Assembly: GCF_025060755.1 (NCBI RefSeq)
Contig: NZ_JANYUY010000034.1
Location: 1 to 64,000, forward strand
Length of the DNA stretch: 64,000 nucleotides
Reading direction: 5' to 3'
Source: Paenibacillus doosanensis
Lineage (GTDB): Bacteria; Bacillota; Bacilli; Paenibacillales; NBRC-103111
Below, piece after piece: positions 34,971-43,928 of the stretch (its first letter is position 1; every line of letters starts with the position of its first letter). Below the pieces are notes generated by a model. It did not search any database and was not told the DNA's origin. It saw only the letters and a list, made by a program, of their open reading frames with translations. A program made the position numbers and the translations under genes.

Positions 34971-35411
34971 TTATTGCAGTACATCCAGGTTTTTCTTCAA
35001 GTCGTCAAGCTTTTTCTTCACTTCGTTCAGCTGTGTGTACAGCTGGTTGCTGTTGTCCGTCTTACTGTTGGCGCTGTCCTTGGTAAACGCCAGCAGCTCG
35101 TTCAAGGCGTCGATCTTCGTCTGCATCTTGGCCAAATCTCCGCCGACGCTTTCCTTCAACTGATCCAGCTGCTTCTTATAATCCTCCTGCACGGCCTGCA
35201 GCTGCTGATCCGTCTGCGCGGCGATTTGCTGGGCAATCTGCTGGCGCAAATGATCGGTGTACATCTTGGCGCCTAGCCCGCCGAGCGCGATGAGCAGCGT
35301 CCACGCCATAAATAACAGAACGTAGGTTCTTCCTTTTCCTTTCCGCTTGACCGGCTTGCTCGGCCGCGCCATCGGCTGCTCGAAAACGGCAGGTTCAACG
35401 GGCGTGTTCAT
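34971..35411 (-). CDS. single-span coiled-coil membrane protein
   Basis: A 146-residue protein with a Pro/Lys-rich cytoplasmic head (about 1-28), one membrane helix (about 29-48), and an extracytoplasmic coiled coil to the end, rich in Gln, Lys, Leu and Asp (LRQQIAQQIAAQTDQQLQAV; LNEVKKKLDDLKKNLDVLQ). No enzyme motif is seen. Its ATG overlaps the YesN stop codon (ATGA), and the glycosidase gene starts 6 bases after its stop. The glycosidase has the same helix-plus-coiled-coil plan, so the two may form a complex. The family is not recognised. Confidence 0.75.
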   Translation of the reverse strand: MNTPVEPAVFEQPMARPSKPVKRKGKGRTYVLLFMAWTLLIALGGLGAKMYTDHLRQQIAQQIAAQTDQQLQAVQEDYKKQLDQLKESVGGDLAKMQTKIDALNELLAFTKDSANSKTDNSNQLYTQLNEVKKKLDDLKKNLDVLQ

Positions 35412-37024
35412 GGTTGATTCACCTTCCTGTACTCGTTCGGTGAGAGGCCAACCAGCTTTTTAAACACCTTGCTGAAATATTTCTCATCGTCGTACCCGAC
35501 CATCTCGGCGATTTGAGCAATCCGCAGATGCGGGTTGAGCAGGAGCAGCTTCGCCTTCTCGACGCGGATATCGCTCAAATAGTCGGATAAGTTGACTTTA
35601 AACTCTTGTTTGAATTTACGGGAAATATATTCACGGCTTAAATAAAAATGATTGGCAATCTCTTGAAGCGTAATATCCTGATGATAATGGTTTTGAATAT
35701 ACTTTGCAATCTCGAAGATTACGTTGTTATCCCGATGCTGATGCTCCAGCTGAAGCTTCGCGAGAGCGGTCAAATCGTCGATCAGCTGCCGCCTCCACAG
35801 CCCCGGAGACAACGCTCCGTCTTGATCGAGCGGCAGGCTTGCAAAAACCGGGGCCGCGCGGATGTTCAGCTCGGCCTGACGCTCGCCGAACCATTCCGCC
35901 AGCCAGCGGCTGCGCAGCACGTTGTACTCGCTCTGCCAATGTCTGAACTGCTCCACGGTCACGGTGTCGAGAGCGCGGACGGCGTCCAGCCACAAGTCGA
36001 CGGCTTTGCCGATCTGTTCCTCGCTGCCGCTTTTTACCGCCAGGCGGATTTGCTCGGCATAGTCGGAATAAGAGAGCAGCGGCTGCTGGGCGGAAGGCTG
36101 GCCGGCCGCATAATATATCCGCTTCTCCTTCACGCGCAGATTGCGGCGCCGGAGGGCCGACTGGGCTTCCCGGTACGCTGCCGGCAGGCCGTAGGGGAAC
36201 GGCTGGACGAGGCTGACACCGATGTCCAGGCTGCTGCGCAGCGCGGCCGTGAGACCGCGCTGGATTTCGGCGAGCACAGGGTCCGGGTTGGGCGATGCGC
36301 CGTACAGCAGGATGAGAATCTCTCCGTCGCTGTTCCAGTAACGGTAGGCGACGCCGTGACGGCCCGCCCGCAGTATCTCGTTACATATATTCGTAACGGA
36401 AAAGAATAATAGGTCCGAGTTGGCGTCGAACTTCGCTTTTAATCCGGCGTTCATCGTATCGAGGGCAATGATGGCGAGGCGGCATTCCTTCATGCCGCGC
36501 TCAATGCCGAAGGCCTCGTCCAGCGAGGCGGCCGACGCCTCGTACGCGGACGGCTCGGCGACGAGATTGGACAATGTCTTCTCCCAGTAGACCGGACGAA
36601 TCTGATTCATCTCGATATTGCTCTGCACTTTGCGATGACGCTCGTTCTCCTCCCGAATCCAGCAGTCCACTGCTTTGCTTACTGCGGCGTGGAGCTGCTC
36701 CGCGTCGATAGGCTTCAATATGTAATCCACGCCGCCGTGCTTGACGGTATGGCGAACGAGCTGAAAGTCGTCATGACCGCTGATGACGATCGTCTTCCCG
36801 CAGGCATAATGGGCCTCCAGCCATTCCAGCAGCTCAAGGCCGTTTTTGGTCGGCATCATCATATCGGTAAAAATAATTTGCGGCCGGTGCTCGCCGATCA
36901 TCTCGATAGCTTCTTCTCCGTCTTGCGCTTCCAAAATCGTATCGATTCCGAAATGGTTCCAATCGACGAGCAGCTTGACCGCTTCGCGCACATGTTTCTC
37001 GTCGTCGACAATGATCGCTTTCAT
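35408..37024 (-). CDS. yesN: YesN-type response regulator with AraC domain
   Basis: A 538-residue transcription regulator. The receiver (1-120) has Asp7/Asp8 and the phospho-site Asp54 (IFTDMMMP), with Lys105 in ILKPID. A long middle domain (about 130-430) of unassigned fold follows. The C-terminal AraC/XylS pair of helix-turn-helices ends the protein (DITLQEIANHFYLSREYISRKF; RIAQIAEMVGYDDEKYFSKVFKK). AAAGGAGG lies 6 bases before the ATG at 37024. The matching sensor is 44 bases upstream. Such pairs usually control a nearby sugar transporter, here the divergent ABC operon at 39058. Confidence 0.93.
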   Translation of the reverse strand: MKAIIVDDEKHVREAVKLLVDWNHFGIDTILEAQDGEEAIEMIGEHRPQIIFTDMMMPTKNGLELLEWLEAHYACGKTIVISGHDDFQLVRHTVKHGGVDYILKPIDAEQLHAAVSKAVDCWIREENERHRKVQSNIEMNQIRPVYWEKTLSNLVAEPSAYEASAASLDEAFGIERGMKECRLAIIALDTMNAGLKAKFDANSDLLFFSVTNICNEILRAGRHGVAYRYWNSDGEILILLYGASPNPDPVLAEIQRGLTAALRSSLDIGVSLVQPFPYGLPAAYREAQSALRRRNLRVKEKRIYYAAGQPSAQQPLLSYSDYAEQIRLAVKSGSEEQIGKAVDLWLDAVRALDTVTVEQFRHWQSEYNVLRSRWLAEWFGERQAELNIRAAPVFASLPLDQDGALSPGLWRRQLIDDLTALAKLQLEHQHRDNNVIFEIAKYIQNHYHQDITLQEIANHFYLSREYISRKFKQEFKVNLSDYLSDIRVEKAKLLLLNPHLRIAQIAEMVGYDDEKYFSKVFKKLVGLSPNEYRKVNQP

Positions 37025-37068
37025 GCGTTTTCCTCCTTTTCCAGCCGCGCTCAAGTTAGCCGAGCGGA

Positions 37069-38862
37069 CTAGCCGTTCTGATGAGCCCCCGGCGCATCCA
37101 GCGGAATCAAGAGCACGATCCGCACGCCCGAAGGGCTGCATGGCTCAATCTTCATCGCTGTGCCCGGGTAGTAGAGTGCAAGCCGCGACCGCACGTTCAG
37201 CAGCCCGATGCTCTCCGCCGGCTCGGAGGCGATGTCGGGATGCTTGCTCAGCTGCCGCCGGAGCCGGGCGAGCGTATCCGGATCGATGCCGCGGCCGTTA
37301 TCCTCGACGGTCAGCCGCAGCCTGTTATCCTGCGTGATCGACCCGGTAATGAGCAGCCGTCCGGTCTTCTCGCGCGGATCGAAGCCGTGCTTAAAGTAGT
37401 TTTCCGCGAGCGGCTGCAAAATCATTTTGGGCACGGTCCTATCCAGCGTCTCCTCGTCAATCTCGAACGAAACGGTCAGCTCGTTTTCAAACCGCTGCAT
37501 TTGCAGCTCCAAATACGATTTTACATGAGCGATTTCTTGTTTGAGCGGGACTAGCGTTTCATTCGTATTCATACTGTAGCGCATCATCTTGGCCAGGGAC
37601 GACAGCAGCGAATAAATTTTCGGCGCTTGATGCTGCAGGGCGAGCGTGCCGATCGACTGCAGGCTGTTGTACAGAAAATGCGGATTAATCTGGGCTTGCA
37701 GCGCCTTCAGCTGATTGGTCTTATTGGCCAGATCAAGCTTGTATTCGCTCACGATCAAGTTGTTGATCGTCTGCATCATCTGGCGGAAGCGCCTCGCCAA
37801 AATGCCGATTTCATCATGGCTCGTCACCTGAATGTCCACCTGCATGTCGCCGGTTTGGATTTTGCCGATATAACCGATCAAGTTTTTGATCGGAGCGGTA
37901 AACTTGAACGAAATGTACAGCGTTGCAAAAATCACGACAATCAGAAACAGACTGAAAATCATCGTGTTGATTTGGGTCAGCTCGCGAGCGTTTTTGTACA
38001 AATTTTCGTAAGGAATCCGCTTCACGAGCGTCCATTCCATATAAGGCGACGTCATCCGCTCGTATATATGGATGCCCGAGAACGGCTTGCTTTTCCACTC
38101 GAAGCTTCCTTTATCCTCGGGCATCGCCAGCAAATGCCGCACCCAATCCTCGTCCAGCGCCTTACCCCACGTCTCGCGGTCGGTTCCGTAAATCACGGTT
38201 CCGTTCCGGTCGAGAATGTACAGTTCTTCCTGTCCCGGCGTGTACAGCTGCTCGCAAATGCTGCGGATGACATCGACACTGAAGTCGATCGACAAAAAGC
38301 CGAGCTCCTGCTGAGTCAGCGCATTGCGAATGGAGCGGTGCATTGTGACGACCGTCGCAGGGGGGACGTAGAACAAGCCGCCCATTCGGTAATCATGGCT
38401 GATATGAGTAGGCTCCAGCCGCACCTCCGCGCCGTTCATCTCCGGGATGTATTTCGGTCCCGGCCCTTCGTTGCGTCCCGGATTTCCCTGGGCAATCATG
38501 AAGGAGCGGTTCGTTTTGGCTATGTATAAATACGCCTGCTTTATTTCTTTGACCGAATTGGCAATCGCCTGCACGCCGCGGAAAATTTCGCTCGTGCTGA
38601 TGTAGTCCGTGTCGCCGCTTTCTATAATATTGTACAGCGTCGTGTCGTTATACACGGACAGCGAGCTTTGCTCGATTACCTTCAGGTAGTTCATAATGTT
38701 CGTTTTACCTTGATAAATCAAATTGGAGTTGCTGACGACCGTCTCCTGCGACACTGAATGCTTGGTGAAAAAGTAGGTAATGATAATCGATGTGGCAATG
38801 GGCACGATCGTAGCCGCGAGCAGGAAGACGATCAATTTGTTGCGGATGCTGTTACGGATCAT
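37069..38862 (-). CDS. yesM: YesM-type sensor histidine kinase
   Basis: A 597-residue membrane kinase. TM1 is about 11-34, a large extracellular dCache-like domain is about 35-290, and TM2 is about 298-320. HAMP (about 320-375) and the His_kinase domain with QINPHFLYNSLQ follow, then an HATPase with EDNGRGIDPD. AAAGGGGAAG precedes the ATG at 38862. The family senses extracellular carbohydrate, often through a solute-binding protein. It is divergent from the sugar ABC transporter by 195 bases and transcribed toward yesN. Confidence 0.93.
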   Translation of the reverse strand: MIRNSIRNKLIVFLLAATIVPIATSIIITYFFTKHSVSQETVVSNSNLIYQGKTNIMNYLKVIEQSSLSVYNDTTLYNIIESGDTDYISTSEIFRGVQAIANSVKEIKQAYLYIAKTNRSFMIAQGNPGRNEGPGPKYIPEMNGAEVRLEPTHISHDYRMGGLFYVPPATVVTMHRSIRNALTQQELGFLSIDFSVDVIRSICEQLYTPGQEELYILDRNGTVIYGTDRETWGKALDEDWVRHLLAMPEDKGSFEWKSKPFSGIHIYERMTSPYMEWTLVKRIPYENLYKNARELTQINTMIFSLFLIVVIFATLYISFKFTAPIKNLIGYIGKIQTGDMQVDIQVTSHDEIGILARRFRQMMQTINNLIVSEYKLDLANKTNQLKALQAQINPHFLYNSLQSIGTLALQHQAPKIYSLLSSLAKMMRYSMNTNETLVPLKQEIAHVKSYLELQMQRFENELTVSFEIDEETLDRTVPKMILQPLAENYFKHGFDPREKTGRLLITGSITQDNRLRLTVEDNGRGIDPDTLARLRRQLSKHPDIASEPAESIGLLNVRSRLALYYPGTAMKIEPCSPSGVRIVLLIPLDAPGAHQNG

Positions 38863-39057
38863 AAGTCTTCCCCTTTCTTTCACAGAGCTTCTAGGCGTTG
38901 TGCCAATGCGGTACTACAAGAGCTCGGCTCCTTGCGCAAGCTATATTGTATCAAGGGATATCAATAAATTCCACCTGATGGGTCATCATAGTCGGTGTTT
39001 TTAAACCGTTTCCGTTTCTATACTAGGGTTATACTTAACCAAAGGGGGAAAGATGCT

Positions 39058-39942
39058 ATGAAAGCTAGGCATCGCTTGTCGGATTGGATGCTTCAGACGG
39101 TATTCGTCGGTCCGGCGCTCGTCTTTTTCTCCATTATCGTTATCGTGCCGTTTCTGATGAGCATTTATTATTCGTTCACCGAATGGAACGGAGTTACTTC
39201 TACGATCAAATGGATTGGGCTGGATAATTTCAAAAAAATCATTGTGGACGATCAAGATTTCCACTCTTCATTTTGGTTTACGGCCAAGTTTACCGTAACG
39301 AACGTGCTGCTGGCCAATCTCGTCGGCTTCGCGCTGGCGCTGCTGCTGACGCAGGCGCTGAAGAGCCGCAATGTGCTGCGAACGGTGTTTTTTATGCCGA
39401 ATGTCATCGGCGGCTTGCTGCTTGGGTTCATCTGGCAGTTTATTTTTGTCAAAGGGTTCGCTACGATCGGCGAGCTTACGAATATCGGTTTTTTCCAGCT
39501 TCCATGGCTGGGCGACGCGCCGACGGCGTTTTGGGGACTGGTCATTGTCAGCGTATGGCAGACGGCCGGATATTTGATGGTCATCTATATCGCCGCGCTG
39601 GCGAACGTCCCCAGAGACATTGTCGAGGCGGCTTATATCGATGGCGCGAACCGCTGGCAGACGCTGCGCACGATTACGTTTCCGCTGATCATGCCGGCCG
39701 TCACGGTCTGTCTGTTCCTGACGATATCCTGGGCGTTCAAAATGTACGACCTGAACGTTTCCTTGACCAAAGGCGGGCCGTTCAACTCGACGCAATCCGT
39801 GGCGCTCAACATTTATGATGAAGCGTTCCGTAACAACCGGTACGGACTCGGAACCGCCAAGGCGTTCCTGTTCTTCATCGTCGTGGCGCTCATCACGATG
39901 ATTCAAGTGTGGACGACCAAGAAGAAGGAGGTTGAAGTGTGA
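39058..39942 (+). CDS. sugar ABC transporter permease (MalF-like)
   Basis: A 294-residue membrane subunit with six predicted helices. The EAA loop that contacts the ATPase is EAAYIDGANRWQTLRTITFPL. It belongs to the MalF/UgpA group of carbohydrate uptake permeases (CUT1). AAAGGGGG precedes the ATG at 39058. Its TGA overlaps the ATG of the second permease (TGATG). No ATPase gene is in the operon; CUT1 systems of Bacillales usually share MsmX-type ATPases, which is inferred here. Confidence 0.93.
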   Translation: MKARHRLSDWMLQTVFVGPALVFFSIIVIVPFLMSIYYSFTEWNGVTSTIKWIGLDNFKKIIVDDQDFHSSFWFTAKFTVTNVLLANLVGFALALLLTQALKSRNVLRTVFFMPNVIGGLLLGFIWQFIFVKGFATIGELTNIGFFQLPWLGDAPTAFWGLVIVSVWQTAGYLMVIYIAALANVPRDIVEAAYIDGANRWQTLRTITFPLIMPAVTVCLFLTISWAFKMYDLNVSLTKGGPFNSTQSVALNIYDEAFRNNRYGLGTAKAFLFFIVVALITMIQVWTTKKKEVEV

Positions 39943-40778
39943 TGGAAGCGAAAAGCACTTACAATCTTCGCTTGCTGGGATTGGAAATTGTAGGCATCAT
40001 TGTCGGCTTGCTGTTTCTCGTCCCGTTTTACTTCGTCATTGTCAACTCGATGAAGACATTCGGAGAAATTCTGATCAACTCGTCGAGCCTTCCGAGCTCG
40101 CTTAATTTCAGCAATTACGTCAAAGTATGGGACATCATGAAGTTCCCGAAGGCGTTCCTGAACTCGCTGCTGATTACGGTGTTCAGCAATCTGGGACTGG
40201 TCGTGATCAGCTCGATGGCCGCTTACCGGCTGGTGCGCCGGCCTTCCCGGTTCAATAATCTCGTCTTTCTCGCGTTCGTCGCGGCGATGGTCATCCCGTT
40301 CCAATCGATTATGATCCCGCTTGTCCGCGTAGCGAGCGAAGTCGGGCTGATGGACAGCATTCCGGGCTTGGTCGTCTGCTACTTCGGCTTCGGAGTCTCG
40401 CTGAACGTCTTCCTGTATCACGGGTTCATTAAGTCGATTCCGATGGAAATCGAGGAGTCGGCTACGGTAGACGGATGCACGCCGTACGGCGTGTTCTGGA
40501 AAATCGTCTTCCCGCTGCTCAAGCCGATGACGGTCACGATCATCCTGCTGAACAGCCTGTGGATTTGGAACGACTTCCTGCTGCCGATGCTCGTTCTAAA
40601 CAGCCCCGATCTTAGAACGATTCCGCTGACGACGTACTCGTTCTTCGGACAATATACGAAGCAGTGGGACTTGGCGCTGGCTGCGCTCGTGCTCGGCGTC
40701 CTGCCGATCGTCATCTTCTTCCTGGCGATGCAGCGTCATATTATCGAAGGGATTACCGCCGGCTCCGTCAAAGGATAA
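39942..40778 (+). CDS. sugar ABC transporter permease (MalG-like)
   Basis: A 278-residue partner of the upstream permease, with six helices and the EAA loop EIEESATVDGCTPYGVFWKIVFPL. NSLWIWNDFLLPMLVL is typical of MalG/UgpE-type CUT1 permeases. AAGGAGG lies 9 bases before the ATG at 39942; a GTG three bases earlier is an alternative. Start and stop overlap with the preceding gene imply equal expression. The solute-binding protein gene follows after 165 bases, which hold a good ribosome site but no clear terminator. Confidence 0.93.
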   Translation: MEAKSTYNLRLLGLEIVGIIVGLLFLVPFYFVIVNSMKTFGEILINSSSLPSSLNFSNYVKVWDIMKFPKAFLNSLLITVFSNLGLVVISSMAAYRLVRRPSRFNNLVFLAFVAAMVIPFQSIMIPLVRVASEVGLMDSIPGLVVCYFGFGVSLNVFLYHGFIKSIPMEIEESATVDGCTPYGVFWKIVFPLLKPMTVTIILLNSLWIWNDFLLPMLVLNSPDLRTIPLTTYSFFGQYTKQWDLALAALVLGVLPIVIFFLAMQRHIIEGITAGSVKG

Positions 40779-40943
40779 AGAGGGCGGGGGCGTCCGCGGC
40801 ATGATGATGCGGTCAACAGGTTACACCTTTTCGTTCAATATAGTCCGTGTTCGAAGAGGGTCCGATTTCTTACAATAAATACAGGAACAAGCAACAAAGA
40901 TAACTTTTACAAAAAAAGGTTTGATAAAGGGAGGTTTCTTAGA

Positions 40944-42248
40944 ATGAAAAAGAAATTTGCGGTTCTCGGTTTGACTACAGTGATGCTGGCTTCTCTGATG
41001 GCGGGATGTGCCAAGAGCGGTACGCCGGCGCCTGAAGCCGGAGGCTCGAATGCCGGAAGCGGCGGAGCCAAAAACGTGACGCTCAAAATGTTCCAGTTCA
41101 AGGTAGAGATCGCCGAGCCGCTCGCCAAGCTGGCCGCCGAATACGAGAAAGAAAATCCGGGCGTCAAAATTCAGATCGACACGGTGGGCGGAGGCTCGGA
41201 CTACGGCGCCGCGCTGATGGCGAAGTTTAACTCGGGCGATAAGCCGGATATTTTCAACAACGGAGGCTTTTCCGATCTGGACAAATGGATCGAGCATCTG
41301 GAGGATTTGTCCGACCAGCCGTGGGTGAAGGATATGGTAGCGGTCGCCAAAGAGCCGATGACCAAGGACGGCAAGCTGTACGGACAGCCGCTCAACCTGG
41401 AAGGCTACGGCTTCCTGTATAATAAGGATCTGTTTGCGCAAGCGGGCATTACCGAGCTGCCGAAGACGCTGTCCCAATTGGAAGCGGCCGCGCAGAAGCT
41501 GCAGGACAAAGGCATTCAGCCTTTCGTCAACGGCTACGGTGAATGGTGGGTGCTGGGCAACCACTTCGTGAACATTCCGTTCGCTCAGCAGCCCGATCCT
41601 AACGCCTTCATCGACGGTCTGAACAAGGGAACGGCCAAGTTCCAAGGCAACGCCGCGTTCGAAAACTGGGTGAAGCTGTTCGATCTGCAGCTGAAATACG
41701 GCAATAAAAACCCGCTGCAAACCGACTACAAAACGCAGGTGACCGAGTTCGCCACAGGCAAAGCAGCAATGACGCAGCAGGGCAACTGGACGCAGCTGCA
41801 GCTTACGCAGACGAACCCGAACATCAAGGTCGGCTTCCTGCCGATGCCGATCAGCGACGATCCGGCGGCGAACGACAAGCTTCCGGTCGGCGTGCCTAAC
41901 AACTGGGTTATCAACAAAAACTCGCCGAACAAGGATGAGGCGAAAAAGTTCCTGAACTGGCTCGTAACCTCCGATATCGGCAAAAAGTATATTACCGAAG
42001 AATTCAAGTTCATTCCGGCGTTTACGAACATCCCTGCGGATGAGAAGATTCTCGGACCGCTGGCCGCCGATATTATCAAATACAGCAAAGAAAACAAAAC
42101 GCTCAGCTGGAACTGGTTCAAGTTCCCTGGCGGCGAAGCGAGCAGCCAGAAGTTTGCCGCGACGATGCAGGCTTACGTGGCGAAGCAGAAGACGAAGGAT
42201 CAAATGTTCGACGAGTTCCAAAAAACGTGGGACAGCTTGAAAAAATAA
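40944..42248 (+). CDS. extracellular solute-binding lipoprotein (family 1)
   Basis: A 434-residue precursor. The signal peptide ends in the lipobox MAGC, so Cys22 anchors the protein to the outer face of the membrane after a Gly/Ser/Ala linker. Type 1 sugar-binding features include PDIFNNGGFSDLDKW, GYGFLYNKDLFAQAG, FATGKAAMTQQGNW and VPNNWVINKNSPNKDEAKKFLNWL. It delivers a carbohydrate, probably an oligosaccharide, to the two upstream permeases. GGGAGG precedes the ATG. Placement after the permeases is unusual but known. The YesM/YesN pair next door is the probable regulator. The sugar cannot be named. Confidence 0.93.
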   Translation: MKKKFAVLGLTTVMLASLMAGCAKSGTPAPEAGGSNAGSGGAKNVTLKMFQFKVEIAEPLAKLAAEYEKENPGVKIQIDTVGGGSDYGAALMAKFNSGDKPDIFNNGGFSDLDKWIEHLEDLSDQPWVKDMVAVAKEPMTKDGKLYGQPLNLEGYGFLYNKDLFAQAGITELPKTLSQLEAAAQKLQDKGIQPFVNGYGEWWVLGNHFVNIPFAQQPDPNAFIDGLNKGTAKFQGNAAFENWVKLFDLQLKYGNKNPLQTDYKTQVTEFATGKAAMTQQGNWTQLQLTQTNPNIKVGFLPMPISDDPAANDKLPVGVPNNWVINKNSPNKDEAKKFLNWLVTSDIGKKYITEEFKFIPAFTNIPADEKILGPLAADIIKYSKENKTLSWNWFKFPGGEASSQKFAATMQAYVAKQKTKDQMFDEFQKTWDSLKK

Positions 42249-42261
42249 AGCAGACCGACCG

Positions 42262-42290
42262 ACTCCCCGGCCCCTTGGCCGGGGAGTTTT
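42262..42290 (+). terminator. terminator of the sugar transporter operon
   Basis: ACTCCCCGGCC-cctt-GGCCGGGGAGT followed by TTT. Confidence 0.9.
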
Positions 42291-42502
42291 CCGGTTGTTT
42301 GGGAAGCGATGCGCCATCATGTCCTTGCGGTTAACAGGGGATAGGTTCGGCGGTCGCCGCGGGTCGCTTACGCTTTTTACAATAAAGAGAGCTTTAGGAA
42401 GCAATGGAGAAGAAAAGGCTACCAAGGAATGATTAGGGAAGTAAACCGCTAGTAAACCCGCTTACAAGTGCTTACATCGGCATTTGCCGCCGCTTTGCCG
42501 AG

Positions 42503-42531
42503 TTAACATCGGACGGGGTCGCTGTTACAAT
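42503..42531 (+). promoter_or_regulatory. sigmaA promoter of the MFS gene
   Basis: TTAACA (42503-42508), a 17-base spacer and TACAAT (42526-42531). The stretch 42291-42570 holds no gene. Confidence 0.6.
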
Positions 42532-42570
42532 GAGGATGAGTTTGCTAGCGGATGCTAACGGGGGATGGAC

Positions 42571-43842
42571 ATGATAACGAGGCTTATTACGGGTGGCAGG
42601 CAGTGGTATGTGGCAAGGAAGCGATTTTTACCTGAGGATAAGCGGCTATCGAAGGATGCGATGGTTTCCCTGTTTATTCATTTCTGTTTCCAGTTCGGAG
42701 CCTCCATGTCGGGGATTTTCCTGACCCTGTACTTGTGGAGGCTGACCGAAAGCTTATGGATTAACGGCATGTACTACATCGTCAACTATGCCGCGGCGCC
42801 GCTGGCGTTCGCCCTGGGCGGGCTGATCATCAAGCGGAAGGACCGGATGGTGACATACCGGCTCGGCATCGGCCTGATTGCTTTATTTTATCTTGTCGTC
42901 GTATTCGCGCAGGAGGCGGTCGTCGATTATTATGTGCTGTTCGCGATTTTCGGCGGCGTAGCTGGCTCCTTCTACTGGGCGGGTTATTTGACGCTGATGT
43001 ACGACGTCTCCACGGAGCGCAACCGGATTCGCTATTTGGCGATCAATATGATGGTGTTTACGTTGGCCGGGCTGATCGGGCCGGCGCTGGCCGGCTTTAT
43101 TATCCGCGAGAACGAAGGGCTGCAAGGCTATACGATCGTTTTCTCGATCGCCTTCTTCATGTTTCTGATCGCGACGCTGGGCAGCTTCAAGATTAAAACC
43201 AAAGCATCTCATCATAAAGCATATTATTTAAAATTCGTCGGGCTGCTGATGAACAAAAACAAGCGCTGGTTCAAATCGCTGCTCGGCTTTTTGACGATGG
43301 GGCTGTTTCAAGGAATTATGCTGTTTTTGCCGAATATATTGTTGTTTCAAATTGTCGGCCGCGAAGACCTGGTCGGATATTTGGGCGTGCTGTACGCGAC
43401 GCTCAGCATCTTGACGGGCATCGTGCTGACCAAGTACGGCAGGGAAGAGCGGGCGCGCAAATTTCTCGTCATTTCGACGATCGGGTATGTGGCGGGCACG
43501 CTGTTCATTCTGTGGAAGATGACGCTGATTACGGTCGTCGCCTTCATGGTGCTGTACTCGATTTGCTCGCCTTTGCAGGGCAATACGATTACCTCGTTCT
43601 ATTTCCGCCTGATCGGGGCTTTGCCGTTAAAAGGACAGCTGCGGGTGGAATCGGTCGTGATGCGGGAGACGTTTCTTAACTGCGGACGGGTCATTTCCAT
43701 TCTGGCGCTCATTCTCATTACCGAATACAGCGGGAACGAATGGCTTCCATGGGTGCTGTTCGCGGCGTCGATAACGCAAATCGGGATCGTCTGGCTGCTC
43801 GAACGGGTGCCGGAGGAATCGGAGGAAAAGGAAGCGGCTTGA
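42571..43842 (+). CDS. MFS transporter
   Basis: A 423-residue permease with about twelve hydrophobic helices in two halves joined by a basic loop (about 205-225, KIKTKASHHKAYYLKF). Short charged turns such as IIKRKDRM and KYGREERARK between helices are typical of the major facilitator superfamily. It is probably an exporter, but the substrate cannot be told. GGGGG lies 7 bases before the ATG at 42571; an ATG at 42565 is the alternative. It is convergent with the Rph-like gene, with a shared terminator. Confidence 0.85.
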   Translation: MITRLITGGRQWYVARKRFLPEDKRLSKDAMVSLFIHFCFQFGASMSGIFLTLYLWRLTESLWINGMYYIVNYAAAPLAFALGGLIIKRKDRMVTYRLGIGLIALFYLVVVFAQEAVVDYYVLFAIFGGVAGSFYWAGYLTLMYDVSTERNRIRYLAINMMVFTLAGLIGPALAGFIIRENEGLQGYTIVFSIAFFMFLIATLGSFKIKTKASHHKAYYLKFVGLLMNKNKRWFKSLLGFLTMGLFQGIMLFLPNILLFQIVGREDLVGYLGVLYATLSILTGIVLTKYGREERARKFLVISTIGYVAGTLFILWKMTLITVVAFMVLYSICSPLQGNTITSFYFRLIGALPLKGQLRVESVVMRETFLNCGRVISILALILITEYSGNEWLPWVLFAASITQIGIVWLLERVPEESEEKEAA

Positions 43843-43880
43843 GCGCGCAGCGGCGGCAGCAACAAGGAATCATTCGCAGC

Positions 43881-43918
43881 AAAGAGCCCGGGCGGATCAA
43901 CACGCCAGAGCTCTTTTT
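43881..43918. terminator. bidirectional terminator between MFS and Rph-like genes
   Basis: AAAGAGC (43881) pairs with GCTCTTT (43912) around a GGCG/CGCC inner stem, with TTTT on the plus side. Confidence 0.8.
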
Positions 43919-43928
43919 AATAATATAT

